NCBI GenBank assembly: GCA_963842515.1
Contig: CAWJGO010000001.1
Coordinates: 806,001 to 870,000 of the forward strand
Source: CADEED01 sp963842515
GTDB lineage: Bacteria; Pseudomonadota; Gammaproteobacteria; Steroidobacterales; Steroidobacteraceae
Reading direction: 5' to 3'
DNA length: 64,000 bases
This document shows positions 8,565 through 17,255 of the stretch, piece after piece. The notes beneath the pieces are model-generated. The model was not told the DNA's origin, made no database searches, and saw only the letters and a program-made list of their open reading frames with translations. Position 1 is the stretch's first letter. Each line of letters starts with the position of its first letter. Position numbers and translations under genes: made by a program.

Positions 8565-9605
8565 ATGGGCACCAAGCAGTCGTTGTCGTTCGCGCTGGAG
8601 CCGCGCGCCTCCGTCGAAGTCGACGACTACGTCGTCGATTGCGCCTGGGGATCAGACGGCAAGTCGATCGCGGTCGCCGGTGGCGAAGGCAAGGTGGCGC
8701 TCGCCCGTGTGCAAGCGGATTCGCTCACGCTCGAGGTGATCGGCGAACATCTCATGGGCACGCTGAATGTCGCGTGGCAGCCGCGCGCGGATGTGTTTGC
8801 CACTTCGGGACAGGACAGCGCGATCGCGCTCTGGGACGGTAGCTCCGGCCAGCAGATCAGACGCTGGAAACCCGCGCCCACTCCCACGCAAGCACTGGGG
8901 TTTTCTCCCACGGGCCACATTCTCGCCAGTGCCGCCGGAAAGGTGGTGACCTTGTGGGCCGCGACTGGCGAAAAGCTTCACGCCTTCGCGCCTGCGGCCA
9001 CCTCCGCGGCCGCGCTCGCTTTCGACCGCCCCGGCACTGATCTCGGGGTTGCCCTGAATGGCGAGATCGCGGTGCACCGCATCGAGAATTCCCGCTACGA
9101 AACACGGCGTTACAAGTGGCCGGCCGCCTGTCTCACGGTAAACTTCAGCGGCAATGGACGATTCATCGCAAGCGGCATGGCCGATGGCTCGCTGCATTTC
9201 TGGAATCGCTCGACAGCCAAGGATTCACAGATGCGCGGCTACGACGGCAGGCTCGAGCTCGTGGGGTGGAGCGACAACAGCCGCTACCTCGCATCGTGCG
9301 CGGGTAATGAAGTCGTGCTGTGGGACTTCGGCGGCAAGGGCCCGGAAGGCACGCGCCCGATCGTGTTGAACGGGCACACCGAACGTGTCGACAGCTTCGC
9401 ATGGCAACCAGGCGGGGATCACCTGGTGAGTGCCGGCCGCGACTGGCGACTGACGCTATGGCGGCCCGCCAAGGCCAAACAACCCATCGACGTGCAGATG
9501 CTCGATTCGGAAATCAGCGTGGTGCGATGGTCGCCCGATGGCAAACGCCTGGTGACGGGTGAGAAGAAAGGACGCGTCACCTTGTTCGACGTGGTGGCGC
9601 GATGA
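8565..9605 (+). CDS. WD40-repeat beta-propeller protein
   Basis: 346 residues of WD40 repeats with no signal peptide, so probably cytoplasmic. Blade ends are recognisable as IALWDG, VTLWAA, LHFWNR, VVLWDFG and LTLWRP, consistent with a single seven-bladed propeller. WD40 propellers are protein-interaction platforms without catalysis. The ATG at 8565 lies one base after the cobW stop, and its own stop overlaps the next ATG, so it is almost certainly made together with CobW. A role as partner or client of the metallochaperone is inferred from context only. Confidence 0.82.
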   Translation: MGTKQSLSFALEPRASVEVDDYVVDCAWGSDGKSIAVAGGEGKVALARVQADSLTLEVIGEHLMGTLNVAWQPRADVFATSGQDSAIALWDGSSGQQIRRWKPAPTPTQALGFSPTGHILASAAGKVVTLWAATGEKLHAFAPAATSAAALAFDRPGTDLGVALNGEIAVHRIENSRYETRRYKWPAACLTVNFSGNGRFIASGMADGSLHFWNRSTAKDSQMRGYDGRLELVGWSDNSRYLASCAGNEVVLWDFGGKGPEGTRPIVLNGHTERVDSFAWQPGGDHLVSAGRDWRLTLWRPAKAKQPIDVQMLDSEISVVRWSPDGKRLVTGEKKGRVTLFDVVAR

Positions 9606-10183
9606 CGGTCGAGCTTCGCGATCTGACGCCCGACGAACGCCAGGTAGTGCAGCAGCGTTTCGATCAGCTCGCCAGCAAGCGTTTCGCCCCGGCGCCGAAG
9701 AAACCGCGCCAGGAAGTCTGGTGGCCCAAGGCGCCGCTCGATGGCCGCGCGTTTCCCGAAGGCATTCATCCGCCCGACGGCGACGGCAGCTTCAATGAAT
9801 CGGCACGTCTGCTGGGGTTTCTCAACGGCGTGTGCGGCGGCGAATTCTACGTCGCGAATCTGAGTGCCCCCAGGCCACACTTTCGCCACACCGGCAAGCT
9901 CGATGTGGAGCTGGCGCGCTGGATCAAGACGCGGCTGGTGTCGAATCCCACCTGCCTGCTGGCATCCTCGCTCGACGTGTTCCTGCTGGTGGATTCGCAG
10001 ATGAACTACTCGGTGATCGGCGGCCCACCCGAAGTGATCGAGAAGTTCGAGAGCCGCTTTGGCGGTGCGCAGGCGTTGCGCCAGACGTTCGAGAATTTCG
10101 TCGCGCAGATGCGTGTTGGCGCTGGTATCGAAGACGTGAAGTGGGCGCAGGACCACCTGCAGAAGTGGAGCGGCTGGCTCTGA
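9602..10183 (+). CDS. conserved hypothetical protein in the cobW-WD40 unit
   Basis: 193 residues, soluble, no signal peptide or membrane segment, and I do not recognise a domain. It has a charged N-terminus (LRDLTPDERQVVQQRFDQLA), a Trp-rich central stretch and several aromatic pairs; the only cysteines are at VCGG and TCLLA, so no metal site is obvious. Start and stop overlap as ATGA with the WD40 gene, implying co-translation. It may act with the WD40 protein. Function unknown. Confidence 0.75.
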   Translation: MTVELRDLTPDERQVVQQRFDQLASKRFAPAPKKPRQEVWWPKAPLDGRAFPEGIHPPDGDGSFNESARLLGFLNGVCGGEFYVANLSAPRPHFRHTGKLDVELARWIKTRLVSNPTCLLASSLDVFLLVDSQMNYSVIGGPPEVIEKFESRFGGAQALRQTFENFVAQMRVGAGIEDVKWAQDHLQKWSGWL

Positions 10184-10195
10184 CGCACAGGGGTG

Positions 10196-11353
10196 CTAGT
10201 GCGTCGTGGTTTCGGCGCCCGCCATTCTCTCATTCATGGCCGGGACCCGGCGCGCGCCGATCGCCGCCTGGTAGTGGCCCATGAGCGCCTGCAGGGCCCG
10301 CGACCAGCTGTAGTTAGCCACGACGTGGCGGCGGGCGGCCGCGCCGAGAACGTCGAGATCGCGCTGGTAAATCCCGGCAACGGCCTCGGCGAGGTTTGCG
10401 GCGCTGACCGCCGGGTCTGCGTGCGGCTCGGCAAGGACTCCCGCGTTTTCGTGCACGAGCTCGGGTATGGCTCCAGCCCGCATCGCCACCACGGGGCGGC
10501 CGCAGGCCATGGCTTCGAGCACCACCAGTCCGAAGGTTTCGTGCGTACCCGCGTGCACGAACGCATCGGCCGATGCGAAGTAGCTCGCGAGCGTGCGATT
10601 GTCGCGGCAATAGGCAATACGCGTGACGTTGCCCTCGCGCCCCGACTCCCCGCCGCCTATCAACAACAGGTGATAGGGGTCGCCGAGTTTGCGGAAAGCT
10701 TCCGTGAGCACCGGAATATTTTTCTCCGCGGAGAAGCGTCCGCCGAAGACCAGCAGGCGTGTGCCCCGAGGCAGATTGAGCTCGGCGATGAGATCGCGGT
10801 CACGCCGCTCGGGGGTGAAGGTGTCGACGTCGACACCGAGAGGCTGGCAGGTGGTGTGCATGACGCCGATGCTATGCAGGTATTCGCACATGTAGCGGCT
10901 GGGCGCGAGCACCTGCTCGCAGCGCTGGTAAGTGAGCCTGACGTATCGCTCGATGAGTTTCTGAACGGCTTGCCCCAGGCGCCGGCCTGCGAGCTGCGGA
11001 AAATTCGAGTGGTAGAACGCGATGAGCGGAATGCCACGGCGGCGCGCCACGTTCGATGCGGCCCACGCCGGATGAAACGCGTCACCGATCTCGATGAGAT
11101 CCGGCTCGAGTGCGTCGATGGCACGCGACCATCGCACCGGATTGAGCGGCAGCCGGTAGTTGAACGCGCCCGGTATGAGCGAACCTGCCAGTGTCGAAAT
11201 GTCACCCGGCACGTGTGTCCTGAATTCACCGGGGACCAGAAGACTGTGGCGCCAGTTGGTATGTGCGTGCATCCACTCGTGTTTGGCGAGCAGGTAACGC
11301 TTCACTCCGCCGCTGGTGGGCGAATAAAAGAGGGTGGCGTCGACGACATGCAT
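10196..11353 (-). CDS. glycosyltransferase family 4 (GT-B) protein
   Basis: 385 residues with two Rossmann-like halves. The C-terminal donor-binding half shows LLVFGGRFSAEKN and the family signature HAGTHETFGLVVLEAMACG with the conserved E-x7-E; the N-terminal half has the Gly-rich acceptor segment TSGGVKRYL. The overall pattern is near mannosyltransferases that modify lipids or polysaccharides, but donor and acceptor cannot be assigned. I chose the ATG at 11353; a TTG eight codons upstream (11377) is also open. It is convergent with the unknown gene before it (12 bases) and divergent from the M20 gene. Confidence 0.87.
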   Translation of the reverse strand: MHVVDATLFYSPTSGGVKRYLLAKHEWMHAHTNWRHSLLVPGEFRTHVPGDISTLAGSLIPGAFNYRLPLNPVRWSRAIDALEPDLIEIGDAFHPAWAASNVARRRGIPLIAFYHSNFPQLAGRRLGQAVQKLIERYVRLTYQRCEQVLAPSRYMCEYLHSIGVMHTTCQPLGVDVDTFTPERRDRDLIAELNLPRGTRLLVFGGRFSAEKNIPVLTEAFRKLGDPYHLLLIGGGESGREGNVTRIAYCRDNRTLASYFASADAFVHAGTHETFGLVVLEAMACGRPVVAMRAGAIPELVHENAGVLAEPHADPAVSAANLAEAVAGIYQRDLDVLGAAARRHVVANYSWSRALQALMGHYQAAIGARRVPAMNERMAGAETTTH

Positions 11354-11427
11354 GTTTGCTTCTTCTTGCTCTTCCAAGTATCCGGGCGTTGCCCTAGTGC
11401 GACCAGTCAGCGCACACTGGGTTCCCT

Positions 11428-12732
11428 ATGTCGACTTATGCCTACAAATCGCTGCCGTGGGTAGCGTTGACAATGCTCTTGGTTTCCCGTGCGCATTCCG
11501 CCGACCTCGAAGCCTCTATCAAGTCGATCGACGCCAAGGTCATCGCCTGGCGACGCGATTTTCACCAGAACCCGGAGCTTTCCAACCGCGAAGCGCGCAC
11601 CGCAGGAATTGTCGCCGATCACTTGAAAAGACTCGGTCTTCAAGTGGAGACAGGTATTGCGAAGACGGGCGTGGTGGCATTGCTGGAGACGGGTAAGCCG
11701 GGTCCGACCATCGCCATTCGTGCCGACATGGATGCGCTGCCGGTCATCGAGCGCACCGACGTGCCATTCAAGTCCACCCTGAAATCTAGCTACCGCGGCG
11801 AGGAAGTGGGTGTCATGCATGCCTGCGGACACGACGCGCACACGGCCGTTCTCATGGGAATTGCCGAAGCGCTGGTCAAGTCGAAGGGCACGCTGCGCGG
11901 CAGCGTGCTGTTCATCTTCCAGCCGGCCGAAGAGGGTGCCCCGCCCGGAGAAGTCGGTGGAGCGTCGGAAATGCTCAAGGCCGGCATCTTCGAGAAATAC
12001 AAACCGGAGGCGGCTTTCGGTCTGCACGTCTGGGCGTCGTTGAATACCGGCACCATCGGCTACCGAAGCGGACCCTTCATGGCGGGTTCGCAGCAGTGGA
12101 AAGCGGTGGTGACTGGCAAGCAGACCCATGGCTCACGTCCCTGGCAGGGCATCGATCCGATCGTCGTGGCGGCGCAGATCGTCAACGCCCTGCAAACCGT
12201 GGTCAGTCGCCAGGTCGACATCACGCAGAATCCCGCCGTCGTTTCCGTCGGCGTCATCAAGGGCGGCGTGCGCAACAACATCATCCCGGACTCGGTGGAG
12301 ATGATCGGCACCGTTCGCACTTTCGACGCCAAACAGAAGAGCCAGGTTCTCGACGCCATGAAGCGCATCGTGGAGAACACGGCCGCTGCCGGCGGCGCCA
12401 CCGCGACCATCGAATTCGAGCGGTACTACAACCCGGTGACCTACAACAATCCGCAGCTCACGGCGCGTGTCCTGCCCAGTCTGCAGAAAACCGCCGGCGC
12501 GGCCGCCGTCAAGGAAATCCCGCTCATCACGGGCGCAGAAGATTTCGCGTACTACGGGGAGAAGATCCCCGCCTTCTACTTCATGGTGGGCGTGACGCCG
12601 AAAGGTACCGACGCTCTGACCGCGCCGGCTAACCACTCACCGCTGTTCTACCTCGACGAGACCGCCATTCCGCTGGCGACGCGGGCGCTGACGGCCGTCG
12701 CCGTCGACTACCTCAGCGGAACAGGGCGGTGA
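11428..12732 (+). CDS. exported M20-family amidohydrolase (N-acyl amino acid/hippurate hydrolase type)
   Basis: 434 residues with a signal peptide (cleavage near AHSA, about residue 24), so probably periplasmic, whereas many relatives are cytosolic. Metal-binding motifs of the M20D group are present: RRDFHQNPELSN (42-53), HACGHDAHTA (131-140), FQPAEEGAPPGE and a late HSP in PANHSPLFYLDE. These enzymes cleave amide bonds of N-acylated amino acids such as hippurate or N-acetyl amino acids. The DUF3667 gene starts one base after its stop, so they are probably co-transcribed. Confidence 0.9.
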   Translation: MSTYAYKSLPWVALTMLLVSRAHSADLEASIKSIDAKVIAWRRDFHQNPELSNREARTAGIVADHLKRLGLQVETGIAKTGVVALLETGKPGPTIAIRADMDALPVIERTDVPFKSTLKSSYRGEEVGVMHACGHDAHTAVLMGIAEALVKSKGTLRGSVLFIFQPAEEGAPPGEVGGASEMLKAGIFEKYKPEAAFGLHVWASLNTGTIGYRSGPFMAGSQQWKAVVTGKQTHGSRPWQGIDPIVVAAQIVNALQTVVSRQVDITQNPAVVSVGVIKGGVRNNIIPDSVEMIGTVRTFDAKQKSQVLDAMKRIVENTAAAGGATATIEFERYYNPVTYNNPQLTARVLPSLQKTAGAAAVKEIPLITGAEDFAYYGEKIPAFYFMVGVTPKGTDALTAPANHSPLFYLDETAIPLATRALTAVAVDYLSGTGR

Positions 12733-12733
12733 A

Positions 12734-13579
12734 ATGGCTGCGACCGCGCTGTGGATCTGCCCGACCTGCCACTGCAGCATCTCCACGCCCTATTGCGCGA
12801 CTTGTGGCGAACGACCGCTGCGCCCACGCGAGCTCACGCTGCGGGGCCTGGTCGAACACATCTTCGAGGCGTTTACCAACGTCGACAGCAAGCTGCTGCG
12901 CAGCTTTCGCTTCCTCACAACCCGCCCGGGCCAGCTGACCGCCGCGTATCTGCAAGGGCAACGGCAACCTTTCCTCGGTCCCGTACCTTTGTTCCTGATC
13001 GCCAACGTGCTGTTCTTCGCAACCGAAGCGATGACCGGCGGCAGGATATTCACCACCCCTCTCGATTCTCATCTGCACTCGCAGCCGTGGAGCGAGGTCG
13101 CGCCCAAGCTCGTCGCCGACAGGCTGGCGGTGCGGCACACCACGCTCGCGCTCTTCACGCCGCTGTTCGACCAGGCAGTGGCGCTCAAGGCGCGTTCACT
13201 CATCATCTTCATGGCGCTGTTCTTCGCGCTCGTGCCGTTGCTGGTGTTCGTGCGCCGCAAACGCCCACTGGTCGTGCACGCGGTTTTCTCGCTGCATTTC
13301 TATGCATTCCTGCTGCTGTTGTTCTGCGTGTCCGACCTCGTGCCCGCAGTCAATGCGTGGCTCGGCGGCCCGGGATTCAAGTCCCTGCCGCTGGACCATT
13401 TCCTGTCGATATCCCTGCTCGTGATCTGCGCGGTCTATCTATTCTTTGCGGTCAGGGTTGTCTACGATGTCCGCGGCGTTGCCCGGGTAGTGAGCGCGCT
13501 GGCACTCACGACCGCGGTGGGGGCGATCGTTCTCGGCTATCGGTTCTTCCTGTTCATCATCACCCTCTACACGAGCTGA
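12734..13579 (+). CDS. DUF3667-type membrane protein with zinc ribbon (copy 1)
   Basis: 281 residues. The N-terminus has two CxxC pairs (CPTC, CATC) that look like a zinc ribbon, then a soluble stretch and four to five hydrophobic segments in the second half. The order (zinc ribbon, a TRPGQL/YLxGxR region, PVPLFLIANVLFF, C-terminal helices) matches DUF3667. A longer paralogue lies at 32210-33256. Function of the family is unknown; it is an inner-membrane protein with a cytosolic zinc ribbon by prediction. Confidence 0.75.
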   Translation: MAATALWICPTCHCSISTPYCATCGERPLRPRELTLRGLVEHIFEAFTNVDSKLLRSFRFLTTRPGQLTAAYLQGQRQPFLGPVPLFLIANVLFFATEAMTGGRIFTTPLDSHLHSQPWSEVAPKLVADRLAVRHTTLALFTPLFDQAVALKARSLIIFMALFFALVPLLVFVRRKRPLVVHAVFSLHFYAFLLLLFCVSDLVPAVNAWLGGPGFKSLPLDHFLSISLLVICAVYLFFAVRVVYDVRGVARVVSALALTTAVGAIVLGYRFFLFIITLYTS

Positions 13580-13583
13580 CGAA

Positions 13584-15749
13584 TCAGGCCAGGTTCTTCG
13601 CGATCGGCAAGCGGCGCACCCGCTTGCCCGTGGCCGCGTAGATCGCGTTGACCACTGCCGGTGCAATCGGCGGTGTTCCCGGCTCACCCGCGCCACCCAT
13701 CGATTCGCCTGAATTCACGATGGTCACGAAAATCTCCGGCGCTTCGTTCATGCGCAGGATCTGGTAGTCGTGGAAGTTACTCTGCTCGACCTTGCCGCCG
13801 GCGAAGGTGATCTCGCCATACATCGCCGCGGTGAGTCCGTAATTGATGCCGCTTTCCATCTGCATGATGACGCCGCTGGGGTTCACCGCGAAGCCGCAAT
13901 CGATGGCGCACCACACCTTGTGCACCCGCACGTTGGCGCCTTCCACCGAAACTTCAGCCACTTCGGCAACGATGCTGCCGAAGGACTCATGCAGTGCGAT
14001 GCCGCGGCCGCGGCCAGCGGGCGCGCCGGTGGACCAATTGCTGGCCTCGGCCACCGCATTGAGCACCGCGAGGTGCCGCGGCTTGGCGGCTAACAACCTG
14101 CGGCGCATTTCCACCGGGTCCTGGCCGCCGAGCACCGCGAGCTCATCGAGTGCGACATTCACGGTGAAGCCGGTGTGCGAATGGCCGACCGAACGCCACC
14201 ACAGGACGGGTACCTTGCTCGTTCCCTCGTGGGTGTCCACGAAGAGATTGGGAATGTCGTAGGGCATGTCGGAGGCACCCTCGACGCTCGACGGATCGAA
14301 GGTGTTGCCCGGCGGGATGAACCCGCTCGTCCAGCCCTCACGCAATACGCCCTGGCTCACGATGGTCTGCTGCCAGGCGACCGGCATACCGTCAGTGCCC
14401 ACGCCGCCGCGCACGCGCGACATCACATGTGGCCGGTAGGAAAGACCGCGTACATCGTCCTCACGCGTGTAGACGCTGAGCACCGGCTTGCCGATGGCTT
14501 TCGACAACTGCACGGCCTCCACCGGCACCTCGCTGAATCGCTGTGCGCGGCGGCCGAAGCCACCACCCAGAAAGGTGGAATGCACGCGGACCTGTCCCGG
14601 ATCGAGCCCCAGCTCACGCGCCGCCGCATCCCGGTCGTAGGTCGGCATCTGCGTGCCCAGCCACAGATCGCAGCCGTCGGCGCGCACGTCGGCAAGGCAG
14701 TTGAGCGGCTCCATCGGTGAGTGCGCGAGGTAGGGCAGCTCGTATTCCACGTCGAGCCGCTTCGCCGCCGAGCTCAATGCGGCCTTCACATTGCCGGTGT
14801 CGCGCGCCACCGCGCCAGGCTTGTTGAGCAGGCGTTGATACTCGCGACGCTGCGCGACGGTGGAATAATTTGCCTGCGCCCCTTCCTGCCAGTGGATCTC
14901 GAGCGCGTCTCGGCCGCGCTTCGCGGCCCAGGTATTGGTGCCGTACACCGCGACACCGGCCGGGATGACTTTCACGTCGACCACGCCCGCGACTGCGCGG
15001 GCTGCCGCGTCGTCGACGCTGGCGAGCTTCGCGCCAATGACCGGTGGCCGCGCGATCACCGCGAACACCATGCCCGGTAATCGCATGTCGATGCCGAACC
15101 TGGCGCTGCCATCCACCTTCAGTGGCGCATCGAGACGCTTGTGCGGCCTGCCGACATATCTGAAGGCGGCCGGGTCCTTGAGAGTGACTTTATCGGGCAC
15201 TGCCAACCCCGCAGCGGCATCGGCGAGTGCGCCGTAACTCAAGGACCTGCCGCCGAGGAACACCTTGCCGTTTTCGGTGCGCAGATCGGCCACTTCCACG
15301 TCCCAATGCTGCGCCGCGGCCGCTAACAACATGGCGCGCGCACGGGCTCCCGCTTCGCGGAGCTGCGTGTAGGTGGTGCTGGTGGTCATGCTGCCACCGG
15401 TGAGCTGCATCGGCATGAACGGCACATTGAATGCCGGATCGACGCCGGCGAATTCCACCTGTACGCGCGCTGGATCCACATCCAGCTCTTCGGCCAGCAC
15501 CATGGCAAGGCCGGTGTAGATGCCCTGGCCCATCTCAGCTTTGCCCACGATCACCGTGACCGTGTCGTCGGGGGCCACGCGCAGGAAGGCATTCGGAACC
15601 AGCGAACGTCCATTCGCGCTGGCGTCCGCCGCCGAGCGGCGTTCCGCATGACGAATGCCGAGCACCAGGCCGCCGCCGATGACGCCGGCGGCAACGCCGG
15701 CGGTGAGGAACGTACGGCGGTCGAAGCCCGCGGGTGACTTGTCGTTCAT
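13584..15749 (-). CDS. xanthine dehydrogenase-family molybdopterin-binding subunit, Tat-exported
   Basis: 721 residues, the size of isoquinoline 1-oxidoreductase/aldehyde oxidase beta subunits. The N-terminus has a twin-arginine motif DRRTFLTAG followed by a hydrophobic stretch, so it is folded with its cofactor before export to the periplasm. Gly-rich molybdopterin contacts such as FLGGGFGRRAQRF and the active-site region near GGAGEPGTPP are present. Such enzymes hydroxylate N-heterocycles or oxidise aldehydes. The start ATG 15749 has CCGGAG upstream. The partner 2Fe-2S subunit gene, normally adjacent, is absent on both sides. Substrate unknown. Confidence 0.87.
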   Translation of the reverse strand: MNDKSPAGFDRRTFLTAGVAAGVIGGGLVLGIRHAERRSAADASANGRSLVPNAFLRVAPDDTVTVIVGKAEMGQGIYTGLAMVLAEELDVDPARVQVEFAGVDPAFNVPFMPMQLTGGSMTTSTTYTQLREAGARARAMLLAAAAQHWDVEVADLRTENGKVFLGGRSLSYGALADAAAGLAVPDKVTLKDPAAFRYVGRPHKRLDAPLKVDGSARFGIDMRLPGMVFAVIARPPVIGAKLASVDDAAARAVAGVVDVKVIPAGVAVYGTNTWAAKRGRDALEIHWQEGAQANYSTVAQRREYQRLLNKPGAVARDTGNVKAALSSAAKRLDVEYELPYLAHSPMEPLNCLADVRADGCDLWLGTQMPTYDRDAAARELGLDPGQVRVHSTFLGGGFGRRAQRFSEVPVEAVQLSKAIGKPVLSVYTREDDVRGLSYRPHVMSRVRGGVGTDGMPVAWQQTIVSQGVLREGWTSGFIPPGNTFDPSSVEGASDMPYDIPNLFVDTHEGTSKVPVLWWRSVGHSHTGFTVNVALDELAVLGGQDPVEMRRRLLAAKPRHLAVLNAVAEASNWSTGAPAGRGRGIALHESFGSIVAEVAEVSVEGANVRVHKVWCAIDCGFAVNPSGVIMQMESGINYGLTAAMYGEITFAGGKVEQSNFHDYQILRMNEAPEIFVTIVNSGESMGGAGEPGTPPIAPAVVNAIYAATGKRVRRLPIAKNLA

Positions 15750-15798
15750 GGCGCGCTCCGGATGGTTCGGGATGCGGCGATGTTAAGGTATGGCCCGC

Positions 15799-17211
15799 AT
15801 GCAATTGGAATTTTTCGGCGCTGCAGGAGAGGTCACCGGGTCCTGCCACATCCTGCGTGTGGCCGGCGCTGCGCTGCTGCTCGACTGCGGCATGATCCAG
15901 GGCGGCCATGATGCCCCGGCGCGAAATCGCCTGCCATTTCCGTTCGAGCCCACCGCGATCGACGCGGTGGTGCTGAGCCACGCGCACATCGATCACTGCG
16001 GACGCCTGCCGCTGCTGGTGAAGCGCGGGTACCGTGGGCCTATCTACACCAATACCGCCTGCGCGGACCTCGTGCCCATCCTGCTGCGCGATTCGGCCAG
16101 CCTCGCCATGCGCGACGCGCAGCGCGCCACGCGTCACCAGGAAGCTGGTACCCAGCCGCTGTACGACCTGGACGACGTCGAAGCCACGCTGCGGCTGGTC
16201 ACTCCCATTCCATACGACACCCAGCGCGAGCTGCTGCCCGGCGTCGAGGTGCGCGTGCGGGATGCCGGGCACATCCTCGGTTCCTCCAGCGTCGAGCTCT
16301 GGGCGAGCGAAGCCGGCGTCCGGCGCAAGCTCGTGTTTTCCGGCGATCTCGGCCAGTACGACACGCCCATCCTGCACGACCCCTGGAAATTCGAGTCCGC
16401 CGACGTGGTGCTCATGGAAAGCACGTATGGCAACCGCCTGCATCGTGGCCGCGAGGATACCGAGCGCGAGCTCGGCGGGATCCTCGCGCAGGCGGCGCGT
16501 GACGCTGGCAACGTCATCGTGCCGGCGTTCGCCATCGGCCGCAGCCAGGAGCTGCTCTATCTACTCGCGAAGCACTACGCCGACTGGCACCTGGAGCGCT
16601 GGCGCATCTTCCTCGACAGCCCCATGGCCATCGCCGCCAGCCGGGTGTACTGGAAACATCCGGATCGCTTCGATGACGAGGCGACGCGCCTGCGGGCGAA
16701 TTTTCGCGGCATGCCGCCGCTGCCGAACCTGACACTGGCGGAAAGCGCGGACGACTCGCGCGCCATCAACCAGTTGCGCAGCGGTGCGTTCATCATCGCC
16801 GGCAGCGGCATGGCCAACGGCGGCCGCGTGCTGCATCACCTCAAGCACAATCTCGAGCGGCCCGAGTGCCACGTGGTCATCGTCGGATTCCAGGCGCCGG
16901 GAACGTTGGGCCGCCAGCTCGTCGACCGCCTGCCCGAAGTGCGCATTCATGGACAGCGCGTACGCTGCGAGGCGCGGATCCATACACTCGGCGGCCTGTC
17001 GGCGCATGGCGATCAGGCCGACCTGTTGCGCTGGTATGACAGCTTTGCCGCCCGCCCGCCGGTGTACCTCGTACACGGCGAAGTGCCCTCGGCGCAAGCG
17101 CTGGCCGGCAAGCTGCGCGAACGCGGTGCAAGCGCAACCGTCGCTCGTCCCGGCCTGAAAATCGGTCTTGCCGACTTAAGCGCGATAGCCGGTGATCGAA
17201 GCAACGACTAG
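15799..17211 (+). CDS. metallo-beta-lactamase-fold RNA-processing exonuclease, beta-CASP family
   Basis: 470 residues. It starts directly with the fold's first strand (MQLEFFGAAGEVTGS), then the zinc motif SHAHIDHCGRLP, DAGHILGSSSVEL, FSGDLG, a beta-CASP insertion (FAIGRSQELLYLL, AGSGMANGGRVLHHL) and the C-terminal RMMBL motif HTLGGLSAHGDQADLL. This is the CPSF/TTHA0252-like set of ribonucleases acting in the cytoplasm. An in-frame ATG at 15790 also exists but sits one base after the AAGG ribosome site, so I prefer 15799. It stands divergent from the molybdopterin subunit. Confidence 0.88.
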   Translation: MQLEFFGAAGEVTGSCHILRVAGAALLLDCGMIQGGHDAPARNRLPFPFEPTAIDAVVLSHAHIDHCGRLPLLVKRGYRGPIYTNTACADLVPILLRDSASLAMRDAQRATRHQEAGTQPLYDLDDVEATLRLVTPIPYDTQRELLPGVEVRVRDAGHILGSSSVELWASEAGVRRKLVFSGDLGQYDTPILHDPWKFESADVVLMESTYGNRLHRGREDTERELGGILAQAARDAGNVIVPAFAIGRSQELLYLLAKHYADWHLERWRIFLDSPMAIAASRVYWKHPDRFDDEATRLRANFRGMPPLPNLTLAESADDSRAINQLRSGAFIIAGSGMANGGRVLHHLKHNLERPECHVVIVGFQAPGTLGRQLVDRLPEVRIHGQRVRCEARIHTLGGLSAHGDQADLLRWYDSFAARPPVYLVHGEVPSAQALAGKLRERGASATVARPGLKIGLADLSAIAGDRSND

Positions 17212-17255
17212 AATGCCCGCCGTCTAACAACCGACACCCGTACCCAAGGATTCAG

